From positions 1 to 32,444 of the IMG/VR virus record IMGVR_UViG_3300009164_000213: 32,444 nt of DNA. One strand, given 5' to 3'. This DNA comes from a virus. The notes under the pieces were generated by a model, which had not been told where the DNA came from, did not search any database, and saw nothing but the letters and a program-made list of their open reading frames with translations. The translations under genes and the position numbers were made by a program. Each line of letters starts with the position of its first letter. Positions within the stretch are counted from its first letter, which is position 1. Shown in pieces: positions 8,191-14,886 of this stretch.

Positions 8191-8439
8191 ATGAATCCAT
8201 TACTTAAAAAGTTATACAAGCAAAAAAAGACTAGAGTCAGAGACCCTAATGCTCCACCACCTCCTACGTTGTTGGGACAGGTCAAAGAGCTACGTTTGAC
8301 CAAAGAGACCATGGATTCGCAAGCGGCAGAACTGCAAGTTCTGCGTCAACGTTTAGAACATTTAGAAATGAAGAATAGACGTTTAGAAAATTCTATAGAA
8401 TCAATCAGAGAGTTTGTTATCAGCAGACGCAATCAATAA
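8191..8439 (+). CDS. Small coiled-coil protein
   Basis: 82 residues. A basic N-terminus with a Pro run (residues 1-30) precedes an almost continuous coiled coil ('LGQVKELRLTKETMDSQAAE', 'LRQRLEHLEMKNRRLENSIE'), with heptad spacing of Leu and Met. There is no Shine-Dalgarno sequence before the ATG; an AATAAATA element lies just upstream. The function is not recognised. Likely roles are oligomerisation or scaffolding, but nothing in the sequence decides between them. Confidence 0.6.
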   Translation: MNPLLKKLYKQKKTRVRDPNAPPPPTLLGQVKELRLTKETMDSQAAELQVLRQRLEHLEMKNRRLENSIESIREFVISRRNQ

Positions 8440-8448
8440 ACACACATC

Positions 8449-9039
8449 ATGAAAAACAAAGTTATTTTAACTGACTGCGACGGAGTACTCACAGATTGGG
8501 AATATGCATTTGACATCTGGATGCAACAACACGGATTCAACAAGGTTGAAGGTGGCAACCTAAAATACAATATTGGTAAGCAATACGGTATTGAATACGA
8601 ACAAGGTAAAAAGCTAATCAAAATCTTCAACGAAAGTGCCGCAATTGGTTTTTTACCTGCACTCAGAGACAGCATGTACTATGTGAAACGGTTGCATGAG
8701 GAATGTGGTTATGTGTTCCATTGCATCACTAGTCTAAGCATGGATGAGAATGCACAAGAACTACGCAGAATGAATCTACGTAAACTGTTTGGTAAAACTG
8801 CATTTGAAAAGTTTGTGTTCTTGGACACCGGCGCAGACAAGGTGGAAGCACTGGCACCTTACACAGACACAGGTTGCTACTGGGTTGAAGACAAGGTTGA
8901 TAACGCCAATGCTGGTGCAAATATCGGTCTTCGATCCTTGCTCATGATGCATGGTCACAACATGGACCATGTGAGTTACAGATATCAAATGGTAAAAAAT
9001 TGGCAAGATATCTATAATATTGTTACAAAAACGGGCTAA
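8449..9039 (+). CDS. HAD-superfamily phosphatase/hydrolase
   Basis: 196 residues. Motif I is 'ILTDCDGVLTD', with nucleophile Asp9 and acid/base Asp11; motif II is a Thr-Ser near 'CITSLSMD'; motif III is the Lys in 'ADKVEAL'; motif IV is 'YWVEDKVDNANAG'. The cap between motifs I and II is short and helical, resembling 5'-nucleotidase-type HADs. It probably removes phosphate from a nucleotide or another small metabolite. T4-like phages often carry such enzymes among the nucleotide metabolism genes. The substrate cannot be read from sequence. It starts nine bases after the preceding gene and is the last gene before the promoter at 9046. Confidence 0.75.
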   Translation: MKNKVILTDCDGVLTDWEYAFDIWMQQHGFNKVEGGNLKYNIGKQYGIEYEQGKKLIKIFNESAAIGFLPALRDSMYYVKRLHEECGYVFHCITSLSMDENAQELRRMNLRKLFGKTAFEKFVFLDTGADKVEALAPYTDTGCYWVEDKVDNANAGANIGLRSLLMMHGHNMDHVSYRYQMVKNWQDIYNIVTKTG

Positions 9040-9045
9040 TTTCAA

Positions 9046-9074
9046 TTGACCTGTATCCTTTAGTGTGTTACACT
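9046..9074 (+). promoter_or_regulatory. Sigma70-like promoter, TTGACC-17-TACACT
   Basis: TTGACC at 9046-9051, a 17-base spacer ending in TGTGT, and TACACT at 9069-9074. It lies in the 88-base gap before the gene at 9128. The TG just before the -10 is shared with the promoters at 5032, 6757 and 19645. Confidence 0.6.
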
Positions 9075-9127
9075 ATGCTTGTCTTGTTTAAGTTATGAGA
9101 CATTCATTCACTTTTAAAGGAAAATTT

Positions 9128-10306
9128 ATGACAACTTCAGTACAGACCCGCGTGGTCAATCGCGGTGCAAACCCTTTCGCACCTATTATTATTCAACAAA
9201 ACGTCAACATGACTCCTCAAGGGACGTCCAGCATCTATGAACCGCTGACGACTCGTGGCGCACGAGCTCATACCAACTCTCATGTGCAACAAGCACTGCA
9301 CAATCTTCGCATTCGACTTGGCGGACAAAAGTACACTCATAAACATTTTGGTGAGTTGCTCTGGGCACGTCTCAGTGACCTAGACCTCAACATTGAAATT
9401 CAGCGTGACGAAGATGCTGAACATCAGGCCAACGTGCTTGAACGTTTTGATCCTCGCATTGCCATGCCAGTGATGGCCACTCGTCTCAAGAACGGACGAT
9501 ACAGCGTGTGGGAGGGTCAACAAACATCCTGTCTGTATTACCATCTCTACGCTGCCGGTTTGATCGACGGCGATTTCTTGGTACAGGTCAAAGCGTTTGA
9601 CGAGGACATGACAGTACCCGGCACAGACCTCCAAGGCGAAGCCGTAGGCAACTATGGGTTCCGTCAGATCAACGGTGGCGGTCGTAAAGGCATCGATGCC
9701 TTCCACTTGCATCGTAGCCGTGTCAATGGTGTTCGTTTGTACGACAGTAACTTTGACGAAGACCTGCAGAGTGAAGAAATTCAATGCACTATGGAAAAGA
9801 ACAACATGTTCCCAGCCAAGGCCTCTGATGCACGAGGGCAGTTAGCTATCCCAGGTATGGTTACATACATTCACGGTTTGAATACTATTGCTGGACACGG
9901 CACAGAAATGAAACTGTTTAAAAAGACCATCGAAGACCTGGACTGGGCACTGGCTTGGCACAACAAATACTATCCTGCTGAGAAGGGTGTAGATGGCGGT
10001 TTTATTCTTGCGTTTGGTCGACTATCTCATGCGTCGCGCACTGCTAAAATACCAGTGAAACTGGATGCCACAGTCGAAGCAGACCTGTATCGACTGTTCC
10101 AGACACAATACGGTTCCCCCAAGTCCTTTCACAAGGACTGCAAGCAACGTTTGCAAGACTTTCAAAAAGCCAACGACTTGGTAAGTTCATGGAGCGATAG
10201 TTGTTTGACTCCAATCTTGGTCATGGACTATTACAATCCTGCTAAGTTTGCTGGCAAATTGAACTTGCCGCAAGTGCCTGATATCAACAAATACGCAGGT
10301 TATTAA
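9128..10306 (+). CDS. ParB/Srx-like domain protein (tentative)
   Basis: 392 residues from the ATG at 9128, chosen because AAAGGA lies just upstream; an in-frame ATG at 9095 has no ribosome site. The segment 'VLERFDPRIAMPVMATRLKNGRYSVWEGQQTS' is spaced like the ParB N-terminal fold (a 'position-to-preferred-value' strand, then 'dG.y.v.dGqHr'). The long middle part has 'GNYGFRQINGGGRKGIDAFH' and no visible helix-turn-helix. Phage ParB-like proteins can be nucleases, CTP-dependent DNA binders or ADP-ribosylating enzymes. Codon use looks richer in CGT/CTC than in its neighbours, which fits high expression or acquisition. It is followed after one base by a GIY-YIG-like gene. Confidence 0.4.
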   Translation: MTTSVQTRVVNRGANPFAPIIIQQNVNMTPQGTSSIYEPLTTRGARAHTNSHVQQALHNLRIRLGGQKYTHKHFGELLWARLSDLDLNIEIQRDEDAEHQANVLERFDPRIAMPVMATRLKNGRYSVWEGQQTSCLYYHLYAAGLIDGDFLVQVKAFDEDMTVPGTDLQGEAVGNYGFRQINGGGRKGIDAFHLHRSRVNGVRLYDSNFDEDLQSEEIQCTMEKNNMFPAKASDARGQLAIPGMVTYIHGLNTIAGHGTEMKLFKKTIEDLDWALAWHNKYYPAEKGVDGGFILAFGRLSHASRTAKIPVKLDATVEADLYRLFQTQYGSPKSFHKDCKQRLQDFQKANDLVSSWSDSCLTPILVMDYYNPAKFAGKLNLPQVPDINKYAGY

Positions 10307-10307
10307 A

Positions 10308-10691
10308 ATGAGAACGCCAAAGGTATATTACTTTTATCTTTGGCGTCATCGTTTTGTCGATGATGCCACAGATCAAATTATTGCTCGCACATGTTTTGGA
10401 ATCACTAGAGACCCAACTGATCGAATTCATGGGTACGAAGGCCATGTTGGACATGTTGTTAAGTTTGCAAAACTATGGACAGGTTCAGAACGTCTTATCC
10501 GTGAACTCGAAGCCCGCATCAAAACTGACTTCTTTCAATATACTGTAGTTGGTACAGACGGATTCCGTTACGAATGGATCAACGAATCAATAGAGTTCAA
10601 ATCTATTGTAAAATGGGTCGATTGGGAAATTGAAAATACGTTCATTGGTATTACTCTAGTAGATGAAACCTCGTTGAGTTATACCGTGTGA
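10308..10691 (+). CDS. GIY-YIG/T5orf172-like nuclease domain protein (tentative)
   Basis: 127 residues. The pattern of the T5orf172 branch of GIY-YIG nucleases is partly visible: an opening strand 'VYYFYLWRHRF', then 'CFGITRDPTDRIHGYEGH' (compare the 'fKIGiT.nP..R' motif with its arginine), then 'LIRELEARIKTDF' carrying a possible metal-binding Glu, and 'GTDGFRYEWINES'. It starts one base after the stop of the ParB-like gene and ends just before a strong terminator, so the two genes form the end of one operon. It may act as an endonuclease on host or competitor DNA, but the catalytic set is incomplete by eye. Confidence 0.45.
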   Translation: MRTPKVYYFYLWRHRFVDDATDQIIARTCFGITRDPTDRIHGYEGHVGHVVKFAKLWTGSERLIRELEARIKTDFFQYTVVGTDGFRYEWINESIEFKSIVKWVDWEIENTFIGITLVDETSLSYTV

Positions 10692-10710
10692 TCTAGTCAC
10701 ACTATAAGAC

Positions 10711-10740
10711 AAACGGGCAACTAGTGCCCGTTTTCTTTTG
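10711..10740 (+). terminator. Bidirectional intrinsic terminator between convergent genes
   Basis: A 9-bp stem AAACGGGCA/TGCCCGTTT (10711-10719 with 10725-10733) with a 5-base loop is followed by TTTCTTTT on the plus strand. It sits between the GIY-YIG-like gene (plus) and phoH (minus). On the minus strand the stem ends in TTTGTC, so that direction is weaker. Confidence 0.85.
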
Positions 10741-10742
10741 AG

Positions 10743-11486
10743 TTAATCTTCTCCGTATAGTTTAAGTACCTCCGCAACCACTGGATGCCGTTGTATATCT
10801 TTTCTTGCAAAGTTTACATTGGCTATACTTGAACTTCCGGTCTTTGTCAGACGCTCAATGAAATCTCTCAGACCATTGTCAGAGTTGAACTTTCTGTCCA
10901 TCTGATTCAAGTCACCGGTTACTACCAACTTAGACCCTTCGGCGAGGCGTGTGAGTACCATCTTCATCTGGTTAGTTGTCGCATTTTGTGCTTCGTCGAA
11001 CACAATAAAACTGCGTTTAAAGTTACGTCCTCTCATGTATGCTAGGGGAGATATCTCTATTTTTTGTTCAGCTAGCATATATGCGATTTCTTTTTGGGTG
11101 TAGTATTCACCGATCACATCCATAATAGGCCGGGTCCACGGCTCCATTTTGGCATTTAAGTCACCGGGTAAAAAACCATGCGATTCTTCTTCAACGCCCA
11201 CGGCAGGTCTGGTTATAATTATCTTACTGATCTGACCTTCTTTGTAGGCTTTGATAGCTGCCATGACAGCTAGCATGGTTTTACCAGTTCCGGCAGGCCC
11301 GGTGGCAAAAATTATTAATTTTTTAGGGTTTGTTAATAAGTCGATATATTCTTCCTGTTTTAAAGTTTTAGGTAGCAACGCTATGGGTTTCTTGATTTGA
11401 ACTAAGTGGTTAATTCCTACTACATTATCCACTTCATTGAAGTTCTGAGCACGACGGCCCGTTTGAGGTTTACGTTTAGCTGACAA
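10743..11486 (-). CDS. phoH: PhoH-like ATPase
   Basis: This is the only minus-strand gene in the window. I prefer the TTG start at 11486, because AGGAG lies seven bases before it. An in-frame ATG at 11513 is possible (256 residues) but has no ribosome site and would put AGGAG inside the coding region. The protein shows Walker A 'ATGPAGTGKT', 'IIITRPAVGVEEESHGFLPGD' (the PhoH signature), Walker B 'SFIVFDEAQNAT', and 'LVVTGDLNQMDRK'. PhoH proteins are ATP-binding relatives of the superfamily 1 helicase core, often linked to RNA metabolism and abundant in marine phages. Its role in infection is unsettled. It converges on a shared terminator at 10711-10740. Confidence 0.92.
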   Translation of the reverse strand: MSAKRKPQTGRRAQNFNEVDNVVGINHLVQIKKPIALLPKTLKQEEYIDLLTNPKKLIIFATGPAGTGKTMLAVMAAIKAYKEGQISKIIITRPAVGVEEESHGFLPGDLNAKMEPWTRPIMDVIGEYYTQKEIAYMLAEQKIEISPLAYMRGRNFKRSFIVFDEAQNATTNQMKMVLTRLAEGSKLVVTGDLNQMDRKFNSDNGLRDFIERLTKTGSSSIANVNFARKDIQRHPVVAEVLKLYGED

Positions 11487-11531
11487 ATGATTTCTCCTAA
11501 AGTTTAGTATCATTGCTGTTATCCGACAAAA

Positions 11532-11546
11532 TGTGCATCATGCACA
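11532..11546. promoter_or_regulatory. Perfect 15-base palindrome, operator candidate
   Basis: TGTGCAT-C-ATGCACA is an uninterrupted inverted repeat located 46 bases upstream of the preferred phoH start, in the divergent control region. A loop of one base cannot form an RNA hairpin without breaking pairs, so a dimeric DNA-binding protein site is the simpler reading. Confidence 0.4.
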
Positions 11547-11556
11547 AAGATATTTA

Positions 11557-11578
11557 AGAACCCAATTGGCCCGGTTCT
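11557..11578. other. Imperfect inverted repeat AGAACC/GGTTCT
   Basis: AGAACC (11557-11562) pairs with GGTTCT (11573-11578) around a 10-base centre containing CAATTG. On the plus strand a T-run (11594-11600) follows some 15 bases later, too far for a normal terminator. It may be a second operator or an RNA hairpin in the divergent region. Confidence 0.3.
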
Positions 11579-11618
11579 ACTAGTACATTAATATTTTTTT
11601 ACAGGGCTAAGTATACTT

Positions 11619-11664
11619 TTGACTGGAATGTCAGGAGCACACTTATTAGTTTGGTAAATATAAT
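11619..11664 (+). promoter_or_regulatory. Candidate promoter region for the 11717 operon
   Basis: Two readings overlap. One is TTGACT (11619-11624) with an 18-base spacer to TTATTA (11643-11648). The other is a perfect TATAAT at 11659-11664 without a good -35. The rest of this 203-base gap (11514-11716) holds only the inverted repeats and AT-rich DNA; I see no gene in it. Confidence 0.4.
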
Positions 11665-11716
11665 ATACGGCTTTGAGTAGCAAAAAACTACTAAATAAGC
11701 ATAACCGAAAGCAGAT

Positions 11717-12295
11717 ATGTCCCAGAACGTTAAAGATATTATAGACAACACCAAAAACATCTATATGACTAACAGCTCATTAGAAAGTCTCATGGACTTT
11801 GAGCGTGTGCTTGATGAACTAGATACATACGTTTTTGCTAACTGGACCAAGGGCGAACTAGTTGAAGGCCCTGTATACGAAAAATACTTTGTTTCTTGCA
11901 CCTTTATGTGGCCTTACAAGCTCATGCCCGACCCACGTGGAGGCGAACGCTTGCTAGACTACAAGTGTGAAATAAGTTACAAACGTGATGTGTTGGCTTA
12001 TCCAGTGGATGTAAAAGATTATAATGATTTTAAACCAGGAACCAAAGTTCCTAAAATGGCCAAGAAGCCAGTTTGGTTGGTAACCATTACCATGCCCAAA
12101 CAGTTGATGCAAGACATTCACCAGGGCAGTATCGAGCTAGAAGCAGAGACCATTGACATTGAAGATATTGAACAAGCCTATGAAGTAGGCCTGGAAGATG
12201 ATGTCTATAAAAACCAAGATGAGCAAAATGAACAACAGCAACAACAGCAACAACCCCCTATTCAGCAACCCTTTCAGCAAGCTCCTGCGTTCTAA
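11717..12295 (+). CDS. Hypothetical protein with poly-Gln C-terminal tail
   Basis: 192 residues. Residues 1-165 look like a globular alpha/beta domain ('LESLMDFERVLDELDTYVF', 'KYFVSCTFMWPYKLMPDPRGGE', 'KPVWLVTITMPKQLMQ'). An acidic stretch and a low-complexity tail with a run of seven Gln ('NEQQQQQQQPP') follow. I do not recognise the fold. The ribosome site is weak (GAAAGCAG). The last 98 bases are also read in the +1 frame as the beginning of the next gene, so the Gln run doubles as an Asn/Ser run there. It is the first plus-strand gene after the divergent control region. Confidence 0.6.
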   Translation: MSQNVKDIIDNTKNIYMTNSSLESLMDFERVLDELDTYVFANWTKGELVEGPVYEKYFVSCTFMWPYKLMPDPRGGERLLDYKCEISYKRDVLAYPVDVKDYNDFKPGTKVPKMAKKPVWLVTITMPKQLMQDIHQGSIELEAETIDIEDIEQAYEVGLEDDVYKNQDEQNEQQQQQQQPPIQQPFQQAPAF

Positions 12296-12839
12296 GCTGA
12301 AAGAAGGCCTTGAGCAGGGTGATCTAGAAAGACTAGTATCATCCAAGATCTCCATTGACGAATATAAAAGTAAAATGGGCAGCGATGAGGAAATTGTTGT
12401 TGTTAGTTTTACACTACAAGGCAAGGAGCCGGCATTGGACTTGGTGAACTTTGTTGAAAAAAGTTACGAGTGGGTAGCTGATGCTGATGTCAGCTCCGGT
12501 GAAATATTTGATGGCTCTTACATTGTGTTTGTTGAAATTGAACGCACACCCGAGATTGCTGAACAGATTGTGGAACTGCTCACTGACCTTGAAAGATTGA
12601 CCGAGCATGAAATCACAGACTGGGAAATTGAGTATGCCAAGACTAAACAAAAAATCAACCCAGATGTTGAGTCATTGAAGTCCGCTATTCCAGGAACCCC
12701 ACATGATTATCGTACCATTGTCAAACGTCAAAGCAACGAGATCGACCAATTGAAAACAGCCGCCGGTGTAAAAGTTGACACTGTTGCACCAAAGAATGAT
12801 TTTACAGAAAGTATAAGGATAATGGCCGGTATACGTTAA
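12198..12839 (+). CDS. Hypothetical protein, start overlapping the previous gene
   Basis: Up to 213 residues from the ATG at 12198. The ATGATG pair there has GGAAG upstream, but too close to be a good site; further in-frame ATGs occur at 12201, 12219 and 12228. The first 25 residues are Asn/Ser-rich because of the overlapped CAA/CAG repeat. The core is acidic and looks like a single alpha/beta domain ('IVVVSFTLQGKEPALDLVNF', 'EKSYEWVADADV', 'IAEQIVELLTDLERLTEHEI'), followed by a charged helix and a terminal 'ESIRIMAGIR'. No motif gives a function. Its pairing with the 11717 gene suggests that the two products work together. Confidence 0.6.
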   Translation: MMSIKTKMSKMNNSNNSNNPLFSNPFSKLLRSKLKEGLEQGDLERLVSSKISIDEYKSKMGSDEEIVVVSFTLQGKEPALDLVNFVEKSYEWVADADVSSGEIFDGSYIVFVEIERTPEIAEQIVELLTDLERLTEHEITDWEIEYAKTKQKINPDVESLKSAIPGTPHDYRTIVKRQSNEIDQLKTAAGVKVDTVAPKNDFTESIRIMAGIR

Positions 12840-12871
12840 CCCAAATTCAACAACGTTAGGATCAATCAACA

Positions 12872-13315
12872 ATGAGTCAAATTACATGGATGCTAGGACT
12901 TTTACCAGACTGGATCTGGAGCCTGCTATTGGCGGCAGGTGTTACAGCATTGTTGGCCGCTTGGGCATTCAAGTTGATACCATTTGTTAAACAGTATACA
13001 CTGCCTATACAAGTTGCAGGAACTGTGGCTACTATAGTTAGTGTTTGGTTCTTGGGAGCCGCAGCCAATGAAGAAAAATGGCAGGCTCGTGTCAAAGAAG
13101 TCGAAGCCAAAATAGCTGCCGCCGAACTCAAAAGCAAAGAAAAGAATATAGAAATACAAACCCGGGTTGTTAAGCAAACACAGGTTATCAAAGAACGCGG
13201 CGAAGACATTATCAAGTACATAGACAGAGAAGTGGTCAAATACGACAACACCTGCCCTGTTCCAAAAGAAGTTATCAAGGCACTGAATGATGCCGCAGGG
13301 GTGCCTAAGAAATGA
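12872..13315 (+). CDS. Inner-membrane spanin (i-spanin, Rz-like)
   Basis: 147 residues with an AGGA ribosome site. Two hydrophobic segments near residues 10-30 and 45-65 ('WIWSLLLAAGVTALLAAWAF' and 'GTVATIVSVWFLGAAA') are followed by a long charged coiled coil (residues 68-120) and a short C-terminal tail with one cysteine. An i-spanin usually has one membrane anchor and a periplasmic coiled coil; two segments would need a different topology, or the first may act as the signal anchor. The ATGA overlap with a lipoprotein gene and the endolysin just downstream are typical of a spanin pair. It would fuse inner and outer membranes at the last step of lysis. Confidence 0.75.
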   Translation: MSQITWMLGLLPDWIWSLLLAAGVTALLAAWAFKLIPFVKQYTLPIQVAGTVATIVSVWFLGAAANEEKWQARVKEVEAKIAAAELKSKEKNIEIQTRVVKQTQVIKERGEDIIKYIDREVVKYDNTCPVPKEVIKALNDAAGVPKK

Positions 13316-13590
13316 AAAGAACTATTGCCGCATTGTTTGTGATGTTGACTTTGACAGCCTGCACTACCCCTGTACCATTGGTACCACGGTTTCCAGACGT
13401 TCCCGAGAAACTCACAGAAGCATGCCCTGCATTAAAGTTAATCGACGGTGAAACTACAACCTTGAGTGCGTTGACTAAAATAGCTACAGAAAACTACACC
13501 ACATACTATCAATGTGCGGCCAAATTGGATGCATGGAAAAAATGGTATGACGAACAAAAGAAAATCTTCGATGACCTCGATGGTTGGTAA
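13312..13590 (+). CDS. Outer-membrane spanin lipoprotein (o-spanin, Rz1-like)
   Basis: 92 residues. The signal peptide 'MKRTIAALFVMLTLTACTT' ends in a lipobox LTAC with Cys17 as the lipidation site. A Pro-rich stretch ('PVPLVPRFPDVP') follows, as in Rz1 proteins, and then a helical C-terminal half with two more cysteines. It starts inside the stop of the i-spanin gene by a 4-base overlap. The mature lipoprotein would sit in the outer membrane and pair with the i-spanin. This argues for a Gram-negative host. Confidence 0.8.
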   Translation: MKRTIAALFVMLTLTACTTPVPLVPRFPDVPEKLTEACPALKLIDGETTTLSALTKIATENYTTYYQCAAKLDAWKKWYDEQKKIFDDLDGW

Positions 13591-13612
13591 AATATAATAA
13601 GAAGGAAACACA

Positions 13613-14236
13613 ATGTCAAATTTTATTTTAAGTCAAGAACAATTAGCACAATTGATTCCGGGTAACCCATATTTAGATTACTGGTATCATGCCCTAGAGC
13701 AATGTTTGCCTGACTACGATATCAATACCCCACCACGTGTGGCAGCATTTGTTGCACAATGTGCACATGAGTCAGGTAACTTTAAGTTCTTGAAAGAAAA
13801 CTTAAACTACAAAGCGGAAAGCCTATGCCGAGTATGGCCACGTTACTTTAATGCTGGCAATGCCGCACAGTATGCTCACAAGCAAGAAATGATTGCCAAT
13901 CGTGCCTACGCAGGACGCATGGGCAACGGTCCTGAGGAAAGCGGTGATGGTTGGAGTTTCTGTGGACGCGGTCTTATTCAATTGACTGGTCGCAATAACT
14001 ATCAAGCATTTGCTGATAGCATTGAAACACCCATTGAAGAAATTCCAGCTTATCTGGCAACGTTTGAAGGTGCTGTACAAAGTGCCTGCTGGTTCTGGGA
14101 AAGCAACAACTTGAACAAATGGGCCGATACTGGTGACATTGTTACACTGACCAAGAAGATCAATGGCGGTACATTGGGTTTGGCAGACAGACAAAAACAC
14201 TACGATCATGCGCTACATGTTTTGGGCGCACATTAA
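13613..14236 (+). CDS. Endolysin, glycoside hydrolase family 19 (chitinase-like) lysozyme
   Basis: 207 residues with AAGGA nine bases upstream. The GH19 pattern is clear: 'RVAAFVAQCAHESGNFKFLKENLNY' carries the catalytic acid Glu53 and the second Glu62, followed by 'AYAGRMGNGPEESGDGWSFCGRGLIQLTGR' (the GRGxxQLTGxxNY block) and a C-terminal helical half with 'KINGGTLGLADRQKHYD'. No signal peptide is present, so it needs a holin to cross the inner membrane. It cuts the glycan strand of peptidoglycan. It follows the two spanin genes directly, forming the lysis cassette. Confidence 0.92.
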   Translation: MSNFILSQEQLAQLIPGNPYLDYWYHALEQCLPDYDINTPPRVAAFVAQCAHESGNFKFLKENLNYKAESLCRVWPRYFNAGNAAQYAHKQEMIANRAYAGRMGNGPEESGDGWSFCGRGLIQLTGRNNYQAFADSIETPIEEIPAYLATFEGAVQSACWFWESNNLNKWADTGDIVTLTKKINGGTLGLADRQKHYDHALHVLGAH

Positions 14237-14244
14237 AATAAATA
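14237..14244 (+). promoter_or_regulatory. T4 late-like promoter element AATAAATA
   Basis: AATAAATAT lies 17 bases before the ATG at 14262, in the gap after the endolysin gene. It differs from the T4 late -10 TATAAATA at one base. No -35 is expected for late promoters of this type. Confidence 0.4.
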
Positions 14245-14261
14245 TTTGAAAGTATCACCAA

Positions 14262-14822
14262 ATGAGAGCCAGGGAATTTACTACCGAAGCACATCATTAT
14301 CGAATGATTACACAACCAATGGGTACTTGGACTGTGCATATGGATAGCCATGCATTTGTTACTGTTGTAGATCGCGGCATTAAACTTGCTGATGTAGTTA
14401 ATATACTCACCTTTGCTTGCTTACGTGTACCCGAACTCAAGACCATACCACTAGGCAAAGGTGCGTATTTTCAAGACACAAACACCTTGATATCTTTGTA
14501 TCTCAAACGTTCAGATCATTATCCTAATGAAATTACCCTGGAGACTGTGTTATCGCCAAACATGCGCCCTACACCCCCGCTGTTTCGTAGAGCAGTGCCG
14601 TCGCATAACATAAAAGAGCCAAAACATGTTACTTCAGGACAACAAGCAATGCGACAAAAAATACAGTCTGTGGGCCGTGATGCAGTGAGCCAAGACGTAG
14701 AAAGCATGATGCCAGCATTTAATGCAAAAACTAACGCTTTAGGAATTCCACAGAATAGGGAAGAGCGTAGAGCACTTGACAAGTATTTGCAAAAAAACAA
14801 AAAAAATAAAAGGAGTCCGTAA
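14262..14822 (+). CDS. Hypothetical protein with capsid-targeting-like N-terminus
   Basis: 186 residues. The first ten residues, 'MRAREFTTEA', resemble the T4 capsid-targeting propeptide of internal proteins ('MKTYQEFIAE' then Ala): basic residues, an acid-Phe pair, and Glu followed by Ala at the possible cut. The next 115 residues are a compact alpha/beta domain of unknown family ('WTVHMDSHAFVTVVDRGIKL', 'TNTLISLYLKRSD'). The rest is basic and ends in a Lys-rich tail. There is no Shine-Dalgarno sequence; a late-like AATAAATA lies upstream. If the pattern is real, it is a packaged internal head protein. Position alone (inside the lysis region) would not have suggested that. Confidence 0.55.
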   Translation: MRAREFTTEAHHYRMITQPMGTWTVHMDSHAFVTVVDRGIKLADVVNILTFACLRVPELKTIPLGKGAYFQDTNTLISLYLKRSDHYPNEITLETVLSPNMRPTPPLFRRAVPSHNIKEPKHVTSGQQAMRQKIQSVGRDAVSQDVESMMPAFNAKTNALGIPQNREERRALDKYLQKNKKNKRSP

Positions 14823-14885
14823 ATGAGTAAAATTGCGAAACGTATACAAGCCCGTGTAATGGCTGTGTTTAAAAAGGATCAATAA
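14823..14885 (+). CDS. 20-residue cationic amphipathic peptide (micro-ORF)
   Basis: ATG at 14823 directly follows the previous stop, and the stop TAA at 14883-14885 is one base before the next ATG at 14887. AGGAG stands eight bases before the ATG, a better ribosome site than those of several large genes here. The peptide 'MSKIAKRIQARVMAVFKKDQ' has six Lys/Arg and one Asp, with Ile, Val, Met and Phe at i, i+4 positions, so it would form an amphipathic basic helix. Its place between the lysis genes suggests membrane activity, but it could also be a leader peptide for the next gene. Its reality rests on the ribosome site and the exact fit in the gap. Confidence 0.5.
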   Translation: MSKIAKRIQARVMAVFKKDQ

Positions 14886-14886
14886 G

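Noticed and set aside
9380-9784. Minus-strand 134-residue frame opposite the ParB-like gene
   Set aside because: Shadow of GC-richer codons in the plus-strand gene; no start signals.
12190-12220. Programmed -1 frameshift joining the 11717 and 12198 genes
   Set aside because: The downstream frame is +1, not -1, and the TATAAAAACC stretch is not a proper slippery heptamer in the zero frame.
12877-13278. Minus-strand 133-residue frame opposite the i-spanin
   Set aside because: Fully inside a well-supported gene, with no ribosome site or neighbour on that strand.
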